A stretch of 64,000 bases of DNA from Turritopsis dohrnii (lineage: Eukaryota; Cnidaria; Hydrozoa; Anthoathecata; Oceaniidae), in contig BQMF02000100.1 of assembly GCA_027922465.2 (NCBI GenBank), forward strand, positions 620,001 through 684,000, read 5' to 3'. Below are positions 45,001-55,926 of this stretch, piece after piece; positions within the stretch are counted from its first letter, which is position 1; the number at the start of each line of letters is the position of its first letter. A program made the position numbers and the translations under genes. Below the pieces are notes generated by a model. It was not told the origin of the DNA. It ran no database searches and was given only the letters and a program-made list of their open reading frames with translations.

Positions 45001-45933
45001 TTCAAGTAGAAAAAAACTACGGGTGTCATGCCTACGTGAGTCACAAAAGTTTTTGGACGAGCTTCAACCACACTTGTTAGCGGAATCAAATAAAAGAGAT
45101 TCTTTAAAGTTATTTTATTTTTAATACACTCTTTCCTAAAACTTTCAGAAACTTTTGTGTTTTTTTAGCACAACGCTACATCACTTATGAAGACATTGGC
45201 TATGATAAGAAGTTTTATATAACAGTTGTATCCGCCATACTTGGTTCACTACTTGTTGGAATATTCGTTTGCCACGCCTGTGTCAGCTACTACAAAGGAA
45301 GGAAAGTTAGCAGGAGAGGTACGTGTTAGAGTTAGGGTTGAAACGTCTCTCCCCTTTTCAAGTTTTACTTGAGATATGATATAGAGAAGTACCGTACTTG
45401 CTCTAATAAACGCCGTCCTCTATTAAATGTCGCATCAAAAAAGTTGAAATTTTTAATAAGCGCCGCGGCGGATATTACAGAAAATACAGCGTTTATGCAG
45501 TGATGGGTAGTTGTTAGTACCTTCTTATTTGACACCTGTGACTCGTGTTCGTATCGTGTCGTGTAATGGTCAGTAGAAGTTCGAGCAATAATATATACGT
45601 TTCTCAGCCAGCAAAATCGGCTGGCAAAAGAACCTACCATAACCGACGAATACCCTAACCCATTACCTAAAGAACTAAAGACGGTGAGCATAATTATTTT
45701 GATGAATTCTGTTCTTTGTTATAGTTGTAAATGCTGAACAGTACAAATCCTTACAGGTAGACACAGGTAACAAAATGACTTTTGTACATTTGCATTTGTA
45801 CATTTTCTGAAACATTACCTTATTTTAAATCCTTACTTTCTTTACATGATGATTTCTTTTTTGCATAATTTCAGATGGCAGTGTTAAGAAAGTAAATTAC
45901 AATAATGGTACCATCAATACGACGCATGCGTGA
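39029..45933 (+). CDS. ephrin-like transmembrane ligand
   Basis: Ten exons: 39029-39159, 43287-43459, 43962-44069, 44183-44338, 44421-44576, 44689-44871, 44947-44973, 45169-45318, 45725-45766 and 45875-45933, giving 394 residues. Signal peptide at 1-27 (YKLLFVILVYSNISF core). The ephrin (cupredoxin-fold) ectodomain follows: ILWDPRNPLF, NISDSINFVF, NRIYLLKDEQNYKECN, KLVFFQ, FEFGKTYYLISTSDGT, a final Cys in NGSCATSG, then LKLAVRVC. Such ligands bind Eph receptor kinases. Next is a Cys-rich insert (CDRCKTTSCYVQDCAFGDWE ... KCSTPGDCS, about ten Cys), a Thr/Ser-rich stalk, one membrane helix (~327-350, FYITVVSAILGSLLVG) and a ~44-residue tail with several Tyr. The tail ends NTTHA and lacks the PDZ-binding end of vertebrate B ephrins. 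The 27-bp exon is part of the stalk. Intron 1 holds nested elements. Confidence 0.85.
39930..42950 (-). pseudogene. Penelope-like retroelement relic: reverse transcriptase and GIY-YIG endonuclease
   Basis: On the minus strand from ~42950, NTPEVLKWFE and IFDIKEFYPS open the reverse transcriptase. It continues with FDVTMGAYDGAEICLLDYYL and YNLTIINYLDVTINLEDG to 42373. After an inserted hAT-type element (40772-42342) the frame resumes. At 40304-39930 the GIY-YIG nuclease is clear: KSYIGLCEGTFKRRFTNHKK, then KCNLCLNKKFLIL. Frameshifts occur near 42880, 40480 and 40300 and stops between, so it is not functional as read. The 5' part of the element is missing. Confidence 0.85.
40772..42342. mobile_element. 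hAT-type non-autonomous element with 5-bp duplication
   Basis: Ends CAGGGTTCGAATTAG and the inverse of CTAATTCGAGCCCTG. The flanking TGTTG (40767-40771 and 42343-42347) is a 5-bp duplication. Removing the element and one copy makes the Penelope reading frame continuous, which confirms the ends. Its 1.57 kb interior has open frames of 70-96 codons on both strands but no recognisable transposase. Confidence 0.85.
45388..45480. repeat. end fragment of a TACCGTA-type element
   Basis: AAGTACCGTACTTGCTCTAA followed by TAAACGCCG and AATAAGCGCCGCGGC is the end of a dispersed element, in ephrin intron 8. A related end in inverse orientation (GCGCTTATTAGAGGGG, GAGGAAATACGGTACTT) lies at 47530-47590. 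They are too far apart and on both sides of ephrin exons, so they are more likely two separate partial copies. Confidence 0.45.
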
Positions 45934-47550
45934 TTTTTTTCCCGCCATTCTCAATTATTGTTGAATGAAATCCAAGACCTTTTCAAGACCTGTAGCTTTT
46001 TTTGAAAGTAGGAGAAAACTTCCATTAATTGAAGCAGCGCCCGGACCGTTTAAAACGAAAGAGAAAGATTTACTTTACTTTATTATCACGCATATAAGAT
46101 TCTTTGTAAATACTTTTTATTATCACGATGTATAGATTTTAATGATAACCTGTCCTTGTTTTATATATCCAATAGCTACTTTACTTGGTGGGAGACAGGA
46201 TGGAAATGACCGCCAATAAAAGTTTAACTATAATGAACGAACATTAAATTTTCTAATTTAGATTATCAGAATATTCAGAAATTGGAACCCTTGTGGTTAC
46301 CTTGGTAGTGAAACAAATATGTTAAACATGGCAGCCATTCCGGTACTAACCCTATATTGAGCGTGCAAGTTTTTGTTTGTGGTCAAAGGGGATTTGAAAT
46401 AACGAGGCGTTATGTAATAGTGTCCTTGCTTACTCAGACCGAAAGTCTCTTGTTAGATCAACCTATTATTACGTAACACAGGTCGCAAATTGCGCCATTA
46501 TTGACTGATACCATGTTTGTTTTTTTTACCCAGAAAATGAAAAGTACATTTCAACGCTTTACCCTATAATATATTTCGCACATTATTGTACGTCAGAAAA
46601 GAAACTATGAAAAGTGAAAACTTTATACTTCTAAACATTTATCGGTATCTTGAGAGTGAATTGAAAGTGTATTGCTTTTATTTTACAAGAATATTCAGGT
46701 TGTTCTTATGTTTTTGGCAAAATCCGAGGTTCGCGTTCGTATAAATGTGTCCTTATAAAAAACGTATATTTCGACAATCTTCATTTCACAGACACCGTAC
46801 CAATCGGAATGACATTCGCGAATTTTACTACTGGAGGTCAAGTGCTCATCGCAAGAGTAAGATGTCAGGGGTTCAATCCCTAATGACCGAGTCATGTTGG
46901 CGACTGTTTCATTGAGAAACCATCCATCCCAGCACCTTCACAACATTACTATCAGAAGGTCATCCTAGCGAATTAAACCATTTGGTGATCATCAGTCATT
47001 ATATGTGCAAGCCTGTTATGATTTAAATAAAAGTACACTCTATACCCCAGAATTACCCAAACTAGTAATGAAACAGGACCATTTGTTCCGCCCGAATTAA
47101 GCAGTTGTGACGCAACTAGTTTTTTTCGATGTCCGAATTGGCTACAAACATGCTGATAATAACACGACAGTAAATCCCAATATATCGAATACTTTTTCTC
47201 TCTTTCTCTCTATATTATTGTTATTGTTCACAATATAAGATTGATAATTCAAGATGCACTGAAAGATAGGCTTTTCTGTCATTTTATATGTTATCAACCA
47301 TGATATATCAAAAAATGACTTTTGTGTTAACTCTCCGTTAAAGCTAACTAACTACGGAACGGAACAAATCGCCTCTTCTTCTTCTTCTTCTTCTTCTTTT
47401 TCTTCTTCTTCTTCTTCTTCTTCTTGTTCATATGAACAACAAAATAAGCGGCCGAGCAATTATTTAGGATTCTGAACGTATTATTGTAACTCTAATAAGC
47501 GCTTATAAAATTATTTTCTGATTAAGTGGGCGCTTATTAGAGGGGAGCGC
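45934..47550. other. ephrin 3' flank to next gene: SINE, microsatellite, element end
   Basis: AATGGCGGGAAAAAAATC-type 3' UTR of the ephrin follows the stop. No coding exon is seen. A tRNA-like SINE lies around 46830-47035 and a CTT microsatellite (about 15 units, once interrupted) spans 47374-47425. The inverse TACCGTA element end is at about 47530-47590. Confidence 0.5.
46830..47035 (+). repeat. tRNA-derived SINE (degraded)
   Basis: GGTCAAGTGCTCATCGCAAG followed by AGTAAGATGTCAG and a B-box-like GGGGTTCAATCCCT (46868-46881) has the spacing and order of the anticodon arm and T arm of a tRNA. The 5' A box is worn. A ~150-bp non-tRNA body follows, ending near AAATAAAAG. It would once have been transcribed by Pol III. 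Confidence 0.5.
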
Positions 47551-47935
47551 TAAAAAGAGGGGGTGTTAAAAAGAGGAAATACGGTACTTAAGGAAGTAGA
47601 GAAACAAATTCTTAAAATTACTTTCAAGAACGGAAAGACACAAAGAACACTGAGAAAATGTACATCCGTCGAAAAATTTAGACACTTTAAAAAAGAGTAC
47701 TTTATTTTTTTAATAAAGTTGGCGGATTCTAAGGTCTTAATATATCAGTATCCAATATATGATAGAATAGAAGTTCTGAATAGAAGCATCTGTTACACGA
47801 CACAAACATATATCCTCCTTCAATAAAACGTTAAAATATCTGTTGACAGATTTTTCCTCCAAAAAAACTGTTTAGAAGTTGGAACAAGTGATTAAGTTAA
47901 CGAGGGAAGTAAAGCATCTGGAGTCTAGTGTGTAA

Positions 47936-48031
47936 CATATATAAAGGTTGCTATCAAACACATCAGTTGAAGGTCATAACAACAGACAGCGACAGACAAC
48001 AACGTCAACCAAGAAACAACAACGGTTAAGG
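47936..48031 (+). promoter_or_regulatory. TATA-box promoter and 5' UTR of the methyltransferase gene
   Basis: ACATATATAAAGG at 47935-47947 is a good TATA box. It lies about 85 bases before the ATG at 48032, leaving room for a ~55-base A/C-rich leader with no upstream ATG. The start context is TTAAGGATGG. Confidence 0.55.
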
Positions 48032-49682
48032 ATGGCTGCAACGACGGAGATCGATATAAGAAATGGTCATATTACTGATACTACGGAATACGATAAGTGC
48101 AAGCAAAAAATCTGTAAAGAAGTGAAGGCCTTGTTAACTTCATCAGAAAGGTTCCAATCTATACGACAGAGAAAAGAACGTGGAGTTTTTGACGCTGCGT
48201 TGTTCAAACAGTTATCAAAAGGTTAGTTACAAATGCTTTGGTGTTGTTCCCACTGAACGATGAACTATCATTGCTTTCTTGTTAATCCAGTACTTTCAAA
48301 TTTGCCGTTATACGAGAATATTGAGTGAGGAACATTTTTTATGCGACATGTTAAAAAAAAGTTTTAATCGTGACTTCTTATATTTTTATTTACAAAGGAA
48401 AGATGGTCTTTACAACAGGAACATAGAAATTCAGGAATTTATTAATATATTAGAAACTAAACTATATTATATTATAATATATCGATTCGGAATAAAAATT
48501 TTCTTGATGAACGAGTCTTTTCTTCAATATTGATACTCTACATTAGGTAAATATGCAACTTGTTGGCGCGGTGTGGCCATGATGAAAGACTGTTTGGACA
48601 TGTGTATATATCAGCAATTATTTTGGGAAGTTCGACCACGCACTGTGTTTGAGACTGGAGCATACACAGGGGCATGCGCACTTTGGATGTCTGATACAAT
48701 GAAATCATATGGTTTACCAGTTCAAATCTTCTCTGTTGATATTGATATAAGTTTGGTGGATCCTTTGGTGATGTCTGAAAGGAACATTTTAGTTAAAGAA
48801 GGAGATGCCAAAAAAATCGAACAAGTTTTTCCCGGAGATTTTCTGGAGGTAAATTCTACTACTACAGGATAATAAAACAAACTTCTACGATTAGTTACTC
48901 AACGAGATGAAACTTACAATAAATAACCTCGGGGATGAAGTGTTCACCAAAGTGGATTTTACACAATGTTTGTTCAAAATGATGGGGAAACGTTTGTGAT
49001 CACACACCTTCGAACTGAAGAAACTGATTAGAAAACAAAGAATAAAGTTTTTCGATATATGAACGCGTAATCGGATTATCACAAAGCAGAAGGAATGTCT
49101 AAGAACGACGAGTGTCTTATGCTACCTCATAATAATAAAAGATTCTGTTCAGGCTTTCCCTATCAAAGTTTAATTTTCTCAACTGGTATGAAGCTTAACC
49201 AGACACCTCAAGGTGAGCAGAGAGAATATACCCATCCGTAAGAATTTTATCATATTTTACTTTATCTTTAGCAATGTCCTCATCCTTGGGTGATATCAGA
49301 AGACTGTCATGTTGATGTGATAGGTGTTATGGAACATTTCCATAAATATATGGAGAAGGGAGATTATTTCATCATCGAAGATACATCCCCGGATACTCCT
49401 TTGATCAGCGGACAAGGTTTACTACAAGATGTGCAGTATCAGATGTGGGGAGCGCGGAAATTAACACTCATGAAGCAGTTTTTGACAAAATATCAAGACT
49501 ACTACCATGTAGACAGCCATTACACTGACTTTTATGGGTAGGTGTTTTTTGGAGAAATCTTCCAGCCTTCCCTTGTTTTTTTTTACTAATTTGTCTTTCT
49601 TATCACTAACAATGCACTTGCTTTTGTTTATAGATACAACGGTACTTTTAACTGGGATGGATACATCAAACGGATTAAATAA
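48032..49682 (+). CDS. CmcI/cephalosporin-hydroxylase-family SAM methyltransferase
   Basis: Four exons, 48032-48221, 48547-48848, 49272-49537 and 49634-49682, give a complete 268-residue protein. The Rossmann motif I is TVFETGAYTGACALWMSD (from ~96). Motif II is QIFSVDIDISLVD with the acidic residues that bind the ribose, and a later VKEGDAKK gives motif III. DYFIIEDTSPD in exon 3 matches the family's acidic metal/cofactor loop. This is the CmcI family (misnamed after cephamycin hydroxylase), which in bacteria includes sugar O-methyltransferases. No signal peptide or membrane helix is seen, so it is likely cytosolic. Substrate unknown. Bacterial-type homology in an animal with ordinary introns suggests either an old gene or transfer followed by intron gain. 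The start was chosen because of the TATA box and context; no in-frame ATG precedes it. Confidence 0.8.
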
Positions 49683-51380
49683 CAACAGAGCTTTATTGAA
49701 ATTAGAAATATTCATTAACAAAGTCTTCTTCTCTTTCTTTTTGTTCTCGATTCTGTGCCCTTTTCCTGATATTCCATAAATTCTCTGGAAGAAGATCAGT
49801 GAAAATGTCATGACTCAGCGCATTCTTTTCTGGTATAAACCTCTCCCCTCGAAGTGTCCATCGGCTAGTCAAAACAGAAATTCCGCTAGTCAGAACAAAA
49901 AGTTGGCCTTGGGAACCAGCATAAAAAATGCTATTGTACTATACGTTTTTAACTTTATAAGCAACACTATTAAATTTTCTCAAAAAATTAAGCAACAGTA
50001 CTACAAGGATCTTAGATAAATTAGCAACATGAAAGTTTGAAATAACACTAGCATAGCTACAGCGTATTTAAATTATTACACTAGGTTATAAACTAATTTT
50101 CGTCAATTTTCTGTAACAATAAATCCTTGGTTTTCTAAAAATTATCCTGAATTATTTCAAAATATTCTTTATTCGCGAAAGTTTATTTCGCGAAAATTAA
50201 ACAATTTCTTTATTGGGGAAGGTATATTTCAATCAAAGACTTCTTAACTATAAACAAATATTTGCCTCAGATCCTGATTACATATTTTCATTATTTTGTC
50301 TCACAACAATTACGATTGACAAGTACCTTAAGGGTAGAAATTTTCGCGGGAAGAACATTTCTCGGAATTTGCTGAAATCCGCAAAAATAAATTTCCGCAA
50401 AATTTTTTAAAATCGGCTGTCCGCGAAACTAAATTCACGAACTTACAAATTTAAACCACAATATTTCTTCGTACCTCTATACTTGAAATGAAATCGTTGA
50501 TTTTAGGTATTGGGTATATGTTTTGTCTCCTAGTACACTAATTAAATGGATTAAATGGTTCCCTTAAAGCTTTTACGAATATATTTATCCTGCTTTGAAA
50601 TAATACCTACGTTCAATAGTATGTAATAAGCATTAAATTCCCACAAAGAAATTAGTAATTTTTTCCATCCACGAAATTAAATTCTCGCGAAAATAATTAT
50701 TTTGATCAACCGCGAATCTAAATTAAGGTATCATTTGAAACCAGTTTTTTCCGTGTTTGTTGCACATTATTTATGTTTTTATAACTTATCATACATATTC
50801 GATCAAAGGATAAAATAGTTTTTCCTTGCAATCTTCTAGGTTTGTCGATCAAAATGTTTACCCTGTCCAAAATGACGTCACTTGAAAGATCTGAAACCGC
50901 GGCTAGTTTCTCAATAAGAATGTTCACAAACCAATATTACCAAGTCATCCAACATATTGGCAGCCCTCCAAGCTAGTATGGATTTCCATTATGATTTAAA
51001 GCTAAGCAACGCCATAGGCCAAGTCGCTACTCCAATACGGCGGATTGACTCGGGTCTCTGGTTCTAGGTCTGTAAAGTAAACACCAGAAAAACGAGATTG
51101 TAAATTGACTACTGAAAGTCACTTCCTTTCGTGAATGGGATAACTTATAATCACAATTCAGTTTGTTATTGTGTTATTTCCCTGACCATCTGCTGTTTCA
51201 CTTTTGAAAAACACTGATGAATATTTTATGACGAGCAGGCTAAGGATGTTCATCCGCAAAGATAATGTTTGAAAGATACAATTCTAAAAGTTGCAAAATC
51301 AAAATTTTAGACGAAAGAACAAAAAAAATTGTAAAGATGTAAAAGATAAAGGAAGAATTTCTTAATAGTGTGATGTCGCT
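49683..51380. other. intergenic, MITE fragments
   Basis: No gene is seen. CGCGAAAGTTTATTTCGCG at ~50174 is a repeat fragment, and a complete MITE follows at 50325-50729. A sequence GGATTGACTCGGGTCTCTGG near 51045 might be a worn tRNA-like element, too weak to call. Confidence 0.5.
50325..50729. mobile_element. MITE, TACCTTAAGG ends, CGCGAAA subrepeats
   Basis: The left end is TACCTTAAGGGTAGAAATTT and the right end AATCTAAATTAAGGTATC. TTAA lies inside TA at both ends, as in the elements at 17891 and 24384. Internal TTTTCGCGGGAA, CCGCAAAAATAAATTTCC and TTCTCGCGAAAATAA units link it to the Harbinger-like CGCGAAA family. Confidence 0.65.
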
Positions 51381-54300
51381 ATGAAAATCTTTCGAATTCT
51401 CTTTGTGCTACTATCACTAACTGGTTTCACGTTGTTAATATCCTCCACTGCTGGAATTGCATGGGGTAAAAAGGAATCCCAGAAAACCATCTATAACGAA
51501 ACCGTAACGGCTTATATCGGGTTATGGAAATACTGTCAAGAAAGTCGTTGCTATAGTTTCAATGAAGAAACGGTTGAAGGTAGGAAAATATTTCTAGCCT
51601 CGTTCTCATGGTTTTTGTCCGGTATGTTGATAAGGCTTGATAATACATCCATTGAGAATAAGCATCTATCACAATGACAGCTTGGTACCCAGGATTTCTT
51701 GTAAAAAATGATCCTCATACTCAGTGTAATGTCTGAGATTTTCCATCAACTTCTACAAAAACGTTTCAAATTCTTTTAAAGGATGGTGGTATTCAATTCG
51801 AGTGGAAATGATACTTGCAGTGCTTCTGTCGGTTACCGGTTTTTTGATGTCTATAGTGATGCTTGTAAAAGATTCGTTGAAGAGTCACTATTTGTCTATT
51901 CTTCTTCTACCTGCGGGTAAATTGTTTTGTTTTTTTAAGGGGGGGTTTCACGTAAAGATTATTGAAAACTTTTTCTTTTAAGCTGGTTCTAATAAAATGT
52001 TCTAATAAAATCTTATGCCTTCGATTTTTCTAAGTATCACAACTTTTTGCTAAGTTTTATATTTGCACTGCTTTTTGGCGTATTTTTTTTCAAAAGTAGT
52101 CGCCACTAACATATGGCAGACAGGGCCGACAAAACCGGGGGGGCCGGGGGGGCCATGGCCCCCCCACTTTTTTTCAGAGCAAAGAATAAAAAAACCCCAA
52201 AGAATAGAAATTATCAAAAAAGAGACAGGAAGATGAAACACCGGGTTTTGAAAAAAGTAATGTTCTTCATGCAACAATCGAATCAAAACTTGTGTGTTTT
52301 AGAGATATTTTCAAGGAGATTAAGAATTTTTCTAAGACTGATCTTGACCTAATCCCAAATTATCAAACTCCACTTGGTAAATCCACCAACGTCATGCACA
52401 CCAAAACGATCATTTTCCACCTACATGGCTACGGTCTACAATGAAAAGTCAACGATTCAACGCTTTGGCTATCTTGACTATTCACAAAGAATTGACTGAC
52501 CAAATCAATGTTATTGAAGTTTGCAAAGAATTTGTGATGGCTTGGGAAGACTCAGTTACTTTGGAAAATTCTAACTTGTTTTGTTGTTGTTTTTTGTTAA
52601 GTTTAAGTTTCCTACATTGTATCTATCTTAACGTTATGCTTTAAGAAGAAGTTTCTTACAATAATATAAACACGCATATAACTTTTTATCGTCTTTAATA
52701 CTATAAATTTCAGATATTTGGATAGCGTTTTAGCCAATCTGAAGGTCCTAAATTTCAAAAAAATTTTTGGCCCGTCCGCCCCAACCATGGTGGGGCCTCC
52801 TTAGTCACTACTGTATTTGGCCCCCCCACTTCAAAAGTTAATTTGTCGGCCCTGGCAGATACAATAATATGGATAATATACAGCAAAATGAATGACGTAC
52901 TGCGATAATGTGTTGCCTTGTACTTCTGCCATGAGGAACGTATTTATCAAGAGTGTGTGTTGACCTAACAAGAGCCAATTATATTTTATGATTGAAAGTC
53001 TGTTATATATTAAAGTCTGTGTAAAAATAGTGTGCACACTTTTAAGATTTGCTTGCCATTCGCTCAATACTGAACCAATTTTAACAAATTTGGTATCGTT
53101 GGATAGACATAAAAAAGCACAATATTCTACAGAAATAAAAAACGCCAAAAAAGAAAAAGAAAATGAAGAAAACAGAAGATGAAAAAAACAAACTTTTTAT
53201 ACAAAAGTCATATATATTTGATTTTTATATCATTGGAAACCTTATTCTTTGGCGATTTCAAAAATATATATATTTAATGGAAAATGCTTATTAGTTTTTG
53301 TTTATTATGATACATTTGAGGGTATATTGAAATTTTGATAGTTTTGTTGATTTTTGAAAGACGGGGGAAATATCTGAAAACACAGTAATTATACTTGTAC
53401 TTAAGCAAGAATATAACCTGTTCACACGCTTGAAAACACTATTTGAGTGGTTTTTTGTCTATTTCGTTTTATCAAATCACACTTCTTTTAAATTATCATA
53501 GGTTGTTACCCAGAGTAAATAGAATTAAATAAAACTGCCTCTAAGGATTATTTTATTCCATCTTTGTGTATATGTAATTGTTTTGAATAATGTATAACTA
53601 AATGCACTATAAAATTATTTATAAAGTAACCCCCGGTTTTTTAAAAATTGCAAATGGTTGAAAAGTCTAAAATGTTCCAAGTAATAGCATTGTTGCTGCA
53701 ATATTCCAACAACTAATGCACATTTTTCATTAAATATATATATTTTTGAAATCGCCAAAGAATAAGGTTTCCAATGATATAAAAATCAAATATATATGAC
53801 TTTTGTATAAAAAGTTTGTTTTTTTCATCTTCTGTTTTCTTCATTTTCTTTTTCTTTTTTGGCGTTTTTTATTTCTGTAGAATATTGTGCTTTTTTATGT
53901 CTATCCAACGATACCAAATTTGTTAAAATTGGTTCAGTATTGAGCAAATGGCAAGCAAATCTTAAAAGTGTGCACACTATTTTTACACAGACTTTAGATC
54001 GGTAGAATTACTTAATGATTGGCTCATTTGAGCCAGGCAGATGCTTTATCAGGGATAATATTGTCGGGGGAAAAATTTCGTCATTTTTCAAAATTTTACT
54101 AATACTTTATATTTCACTTATTCAAAACTTTTCGTCGGGGAAAATGCTCGTCACCTTCGATGCCTGCATCTTGTTTGTGAGACAGATATTCTCCAGTAAC
54201 ACAAATACTTTGATAGGTTGGTAAATCATGATGGGGGATCCATCATGTGCAATAAATTCAGACTATTTTGATAACACCGGTGTAGTAGATTATTTTGACG

Positions 54301-55115
54301 TACACGTACGCAGAAGAATAGTTTCCTAGATCCTCTCCCTCCCCCTGTACGCATTAGGACAGTAAAATTCCCCAAATCATGATGTCATCAAAACAATTTC
54401 AGCATAAGTTTCATATAACGTGATAGCTTTTATATACAACGATCCTTTGTGCAAAGTTTCATGCGGATCGATTCATCCAGTCAAAAATTATCGCGAATTG
54501 TTCTCCAGTACCAAAAATTACCCAATTTGCGAGGTCATCAAAAAAATTTCCAAAAATCTTTATATTACGTGAAATCTTTTGTTATGAATATCCTTTGTTC
54601 AAAATTTTATTTGAATAGGTTCATCCAGTTAGAAATTATCGAAAAGGAAATTTGAGGACCATTTGCGCCTTGAGGCTCCGGGGAAAAAAAGTAATTAAAA
54701 CACCGAAACGAATAATTTTCTAGTTTAAAATAACTGGAGAGTTAATATTTACTGGTTTATTTTATCTGGGAGTCAATTCAAACTAGTTTATTTTAACTGG
54801 GGAGTCATAATTTAGTCCGAATTTTTCGGTGACACCGGTTATAATATCATACCGGCTCAACTTTGAACAACTTTGATCAATTTCAAATGATCTTTTTTAG
54901 TGATACTTACACTGGTAGGAGTCTGCACCTGGACCGGAAAGATCAATCGACCATATGTAGTGGCGTCTAGCTACTTGCTAGGTTGGGCAGCGGTTGGTGT
55001 ATTAACCATCACAATAATAGGAAGTACCTTGGATGGTGTAAGAAGTATTTATATGAAAAATGATTTCTTAGCTCAAAAATCTGAGCCGTTAGAAGAGAAT
55101 TTCGAAGAGATATAA
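51381..55115 (+). CDS. claudin/PMP22-superfamily four-pass membrane protein
   Basis: Exons 51381-51579, 51782-51916 and 54901-55115 give 182 residues. Four hydrophobic helices are at ~5-26, ~74-90, ~106-125 and ~138-160. The first extracellular loop has the superfamily signature: W28, then G47-L-W49, C52 and C57. The C-x4-C spacing is shorter than the usual eight to ten residues. Claudins form or regulate paracellular junctions, while PMP22/EMP and related members have other membrane roles; which applies cannot be told. The C-terminus (SEPLEENFEEI) is acidic, with no clear PDZ motif. Intron 1 is 202 bp, intron 2 is 3 kb and contains a hAT-type element, a long inverted repeat and a tandem repeat. 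The start codon follows an A/T-rich leader with in-frame stops. Confidence 0.75.
51938..51990. repeat. end of a GGGGGTTT-ACGTAAAGATT MITE
   Basis: GGGGGGGTTTCACGTAAAGA matches the end of the complete element at 62233. Only this side was found here. Confidence 0.45.
52121..52854. mobile_element. hAT-type element with transposase C-terminal remnant
   Basis: Ends CAGGGCCGACAAA and TTTGTCGGCCCTG, flanked by GCAGA (52116-52120 and 52855-52859), again a 5-bp duplication. At 52441-52560 a frame reads SQRFNALAILTIHKELTDQI, the hAT C-terminal dimerisation block (RF/L..LAL..IH+EL). Near 52250, HATIESKLVCFRDIFKEIKN may be upstream transposase. Long C/G runs (CCATGGCCCCCCC) lie near both ends. Confidence 0.75.
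53011..53996. mobile_element. element with near-identical ~265-bp inverted arms
   Basis: Arms 53011-53280 and 53728-53996 are inverse copies that I can follow almost base for base, from TAAAGTCTGTGTAAAAATAG through GTGTGCACACTTTTAAGA to TTTGGCGATTTCAAAAATAT. Between them is ~450 bp with no coding sense. A transcript of this intron could fold into a ~265-bp hairpin. Confidence 0.8.
54366..54664. repeat. two-copy tandem repeat, ~150 bp
   Basis: AATTCCCCAAATCATGATGT..CATCAAAACAATTTC starts one copy, and AATTACCCAATTTGCGAGGT..CATCAAAAAAATTTCC the second. Both run through a TTCATCCAGT(C/T)A.AAATTATCG block. Confidence 0.5.
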
Positions 55116-55926
55116 ACTGTAAACGTCACTTGAAATAGAATAATGACCGTTTAAAGAAAATCTCGAATAAATGGACGTTCGTATTGAAATGGTGCAGTGG
55201 GTTGTACTTTCGAGTTCGACCGCTGTTACCCGCGTCACTTTCTTATTTGATGCTTTCAAAAATAAAAAAAAGTCTTCAAGTTTATGATTTTCATAAACTG
55301 ACAAACTTCTTGGCTAGCGCCACTCTGGAGTGAAGGAAAATATTCTGATCTTTAGACGTATTTTCGACTATCCCAATGACTAAAAATCAAAGGTTATTTT
55401 TTCAAAGGAAAATACAGTGTTGCCACTGTTGTTTTCTTATCTGGCCGGAAGTAATTTGCTTAGTTTTGTGGCTCCCGTAGGCGTCACCATGGTTGCGGCG
55501 AGGGGAAAATTTTGGACTTTAGGGTCTCTAGATCGCTGGAAAACGCTATCTTGGACACCTTTTCTTCGTTCCTTTGGCTGCTTTTAACCGTTCGTGCTCT
55601 TATGAGTTCATGTGAACAGGTCCTGAAATCATTCGAATCCTTGTACTCAGGGTCCTAATTAACTAGACTGACTCCACTGACACTAGGTGCGCTCCAGTCT
55701 ATCGACGGAACAGACAGCTTTGTTATCTCAACAAATCCAAGGTGTGCGTCTTCAAATTTCCAAGCAAAACGCAAATGTGCGGATAGCACGAAGTAAGAAC
55801 GGTCAAGCAACACCGTTTTTCAGAGCATTTTATCTTAAGTGTGCCGTAAGGTCCGTAACTTAAGGCTCTGTAAGAAAAATCACTTAACAGCTTAAGTGGA
55901 ATCTACTTAAATGTGAATGCGGCTTA
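55116..55926. other. intergenic, nothing coding seen
   Basis: TGGTGCAGTGGGTTGTACTT followed by CGAGTTCGACCGCTG at 55190-55225 resembles fragments of tRNA A and B boxes brought close together, possibly a deleted SINE. No exon was recognised. Confidence 0.4.

Noticed and set aside
46695..46895. 66-codon minus-strand frame
   Set aside because: Antisense of the tRNA-derived SINE.
48279..48533. 84-codon frame in intron 1 of the methyltransferase
   Set aside because: Lies between well-defined splice sites and is AT-rich without motifs.
55190..55225. tRNA gene
   Set aside because: A- and B-box-like pieces are too close together and no cloverleaf can be drawn.
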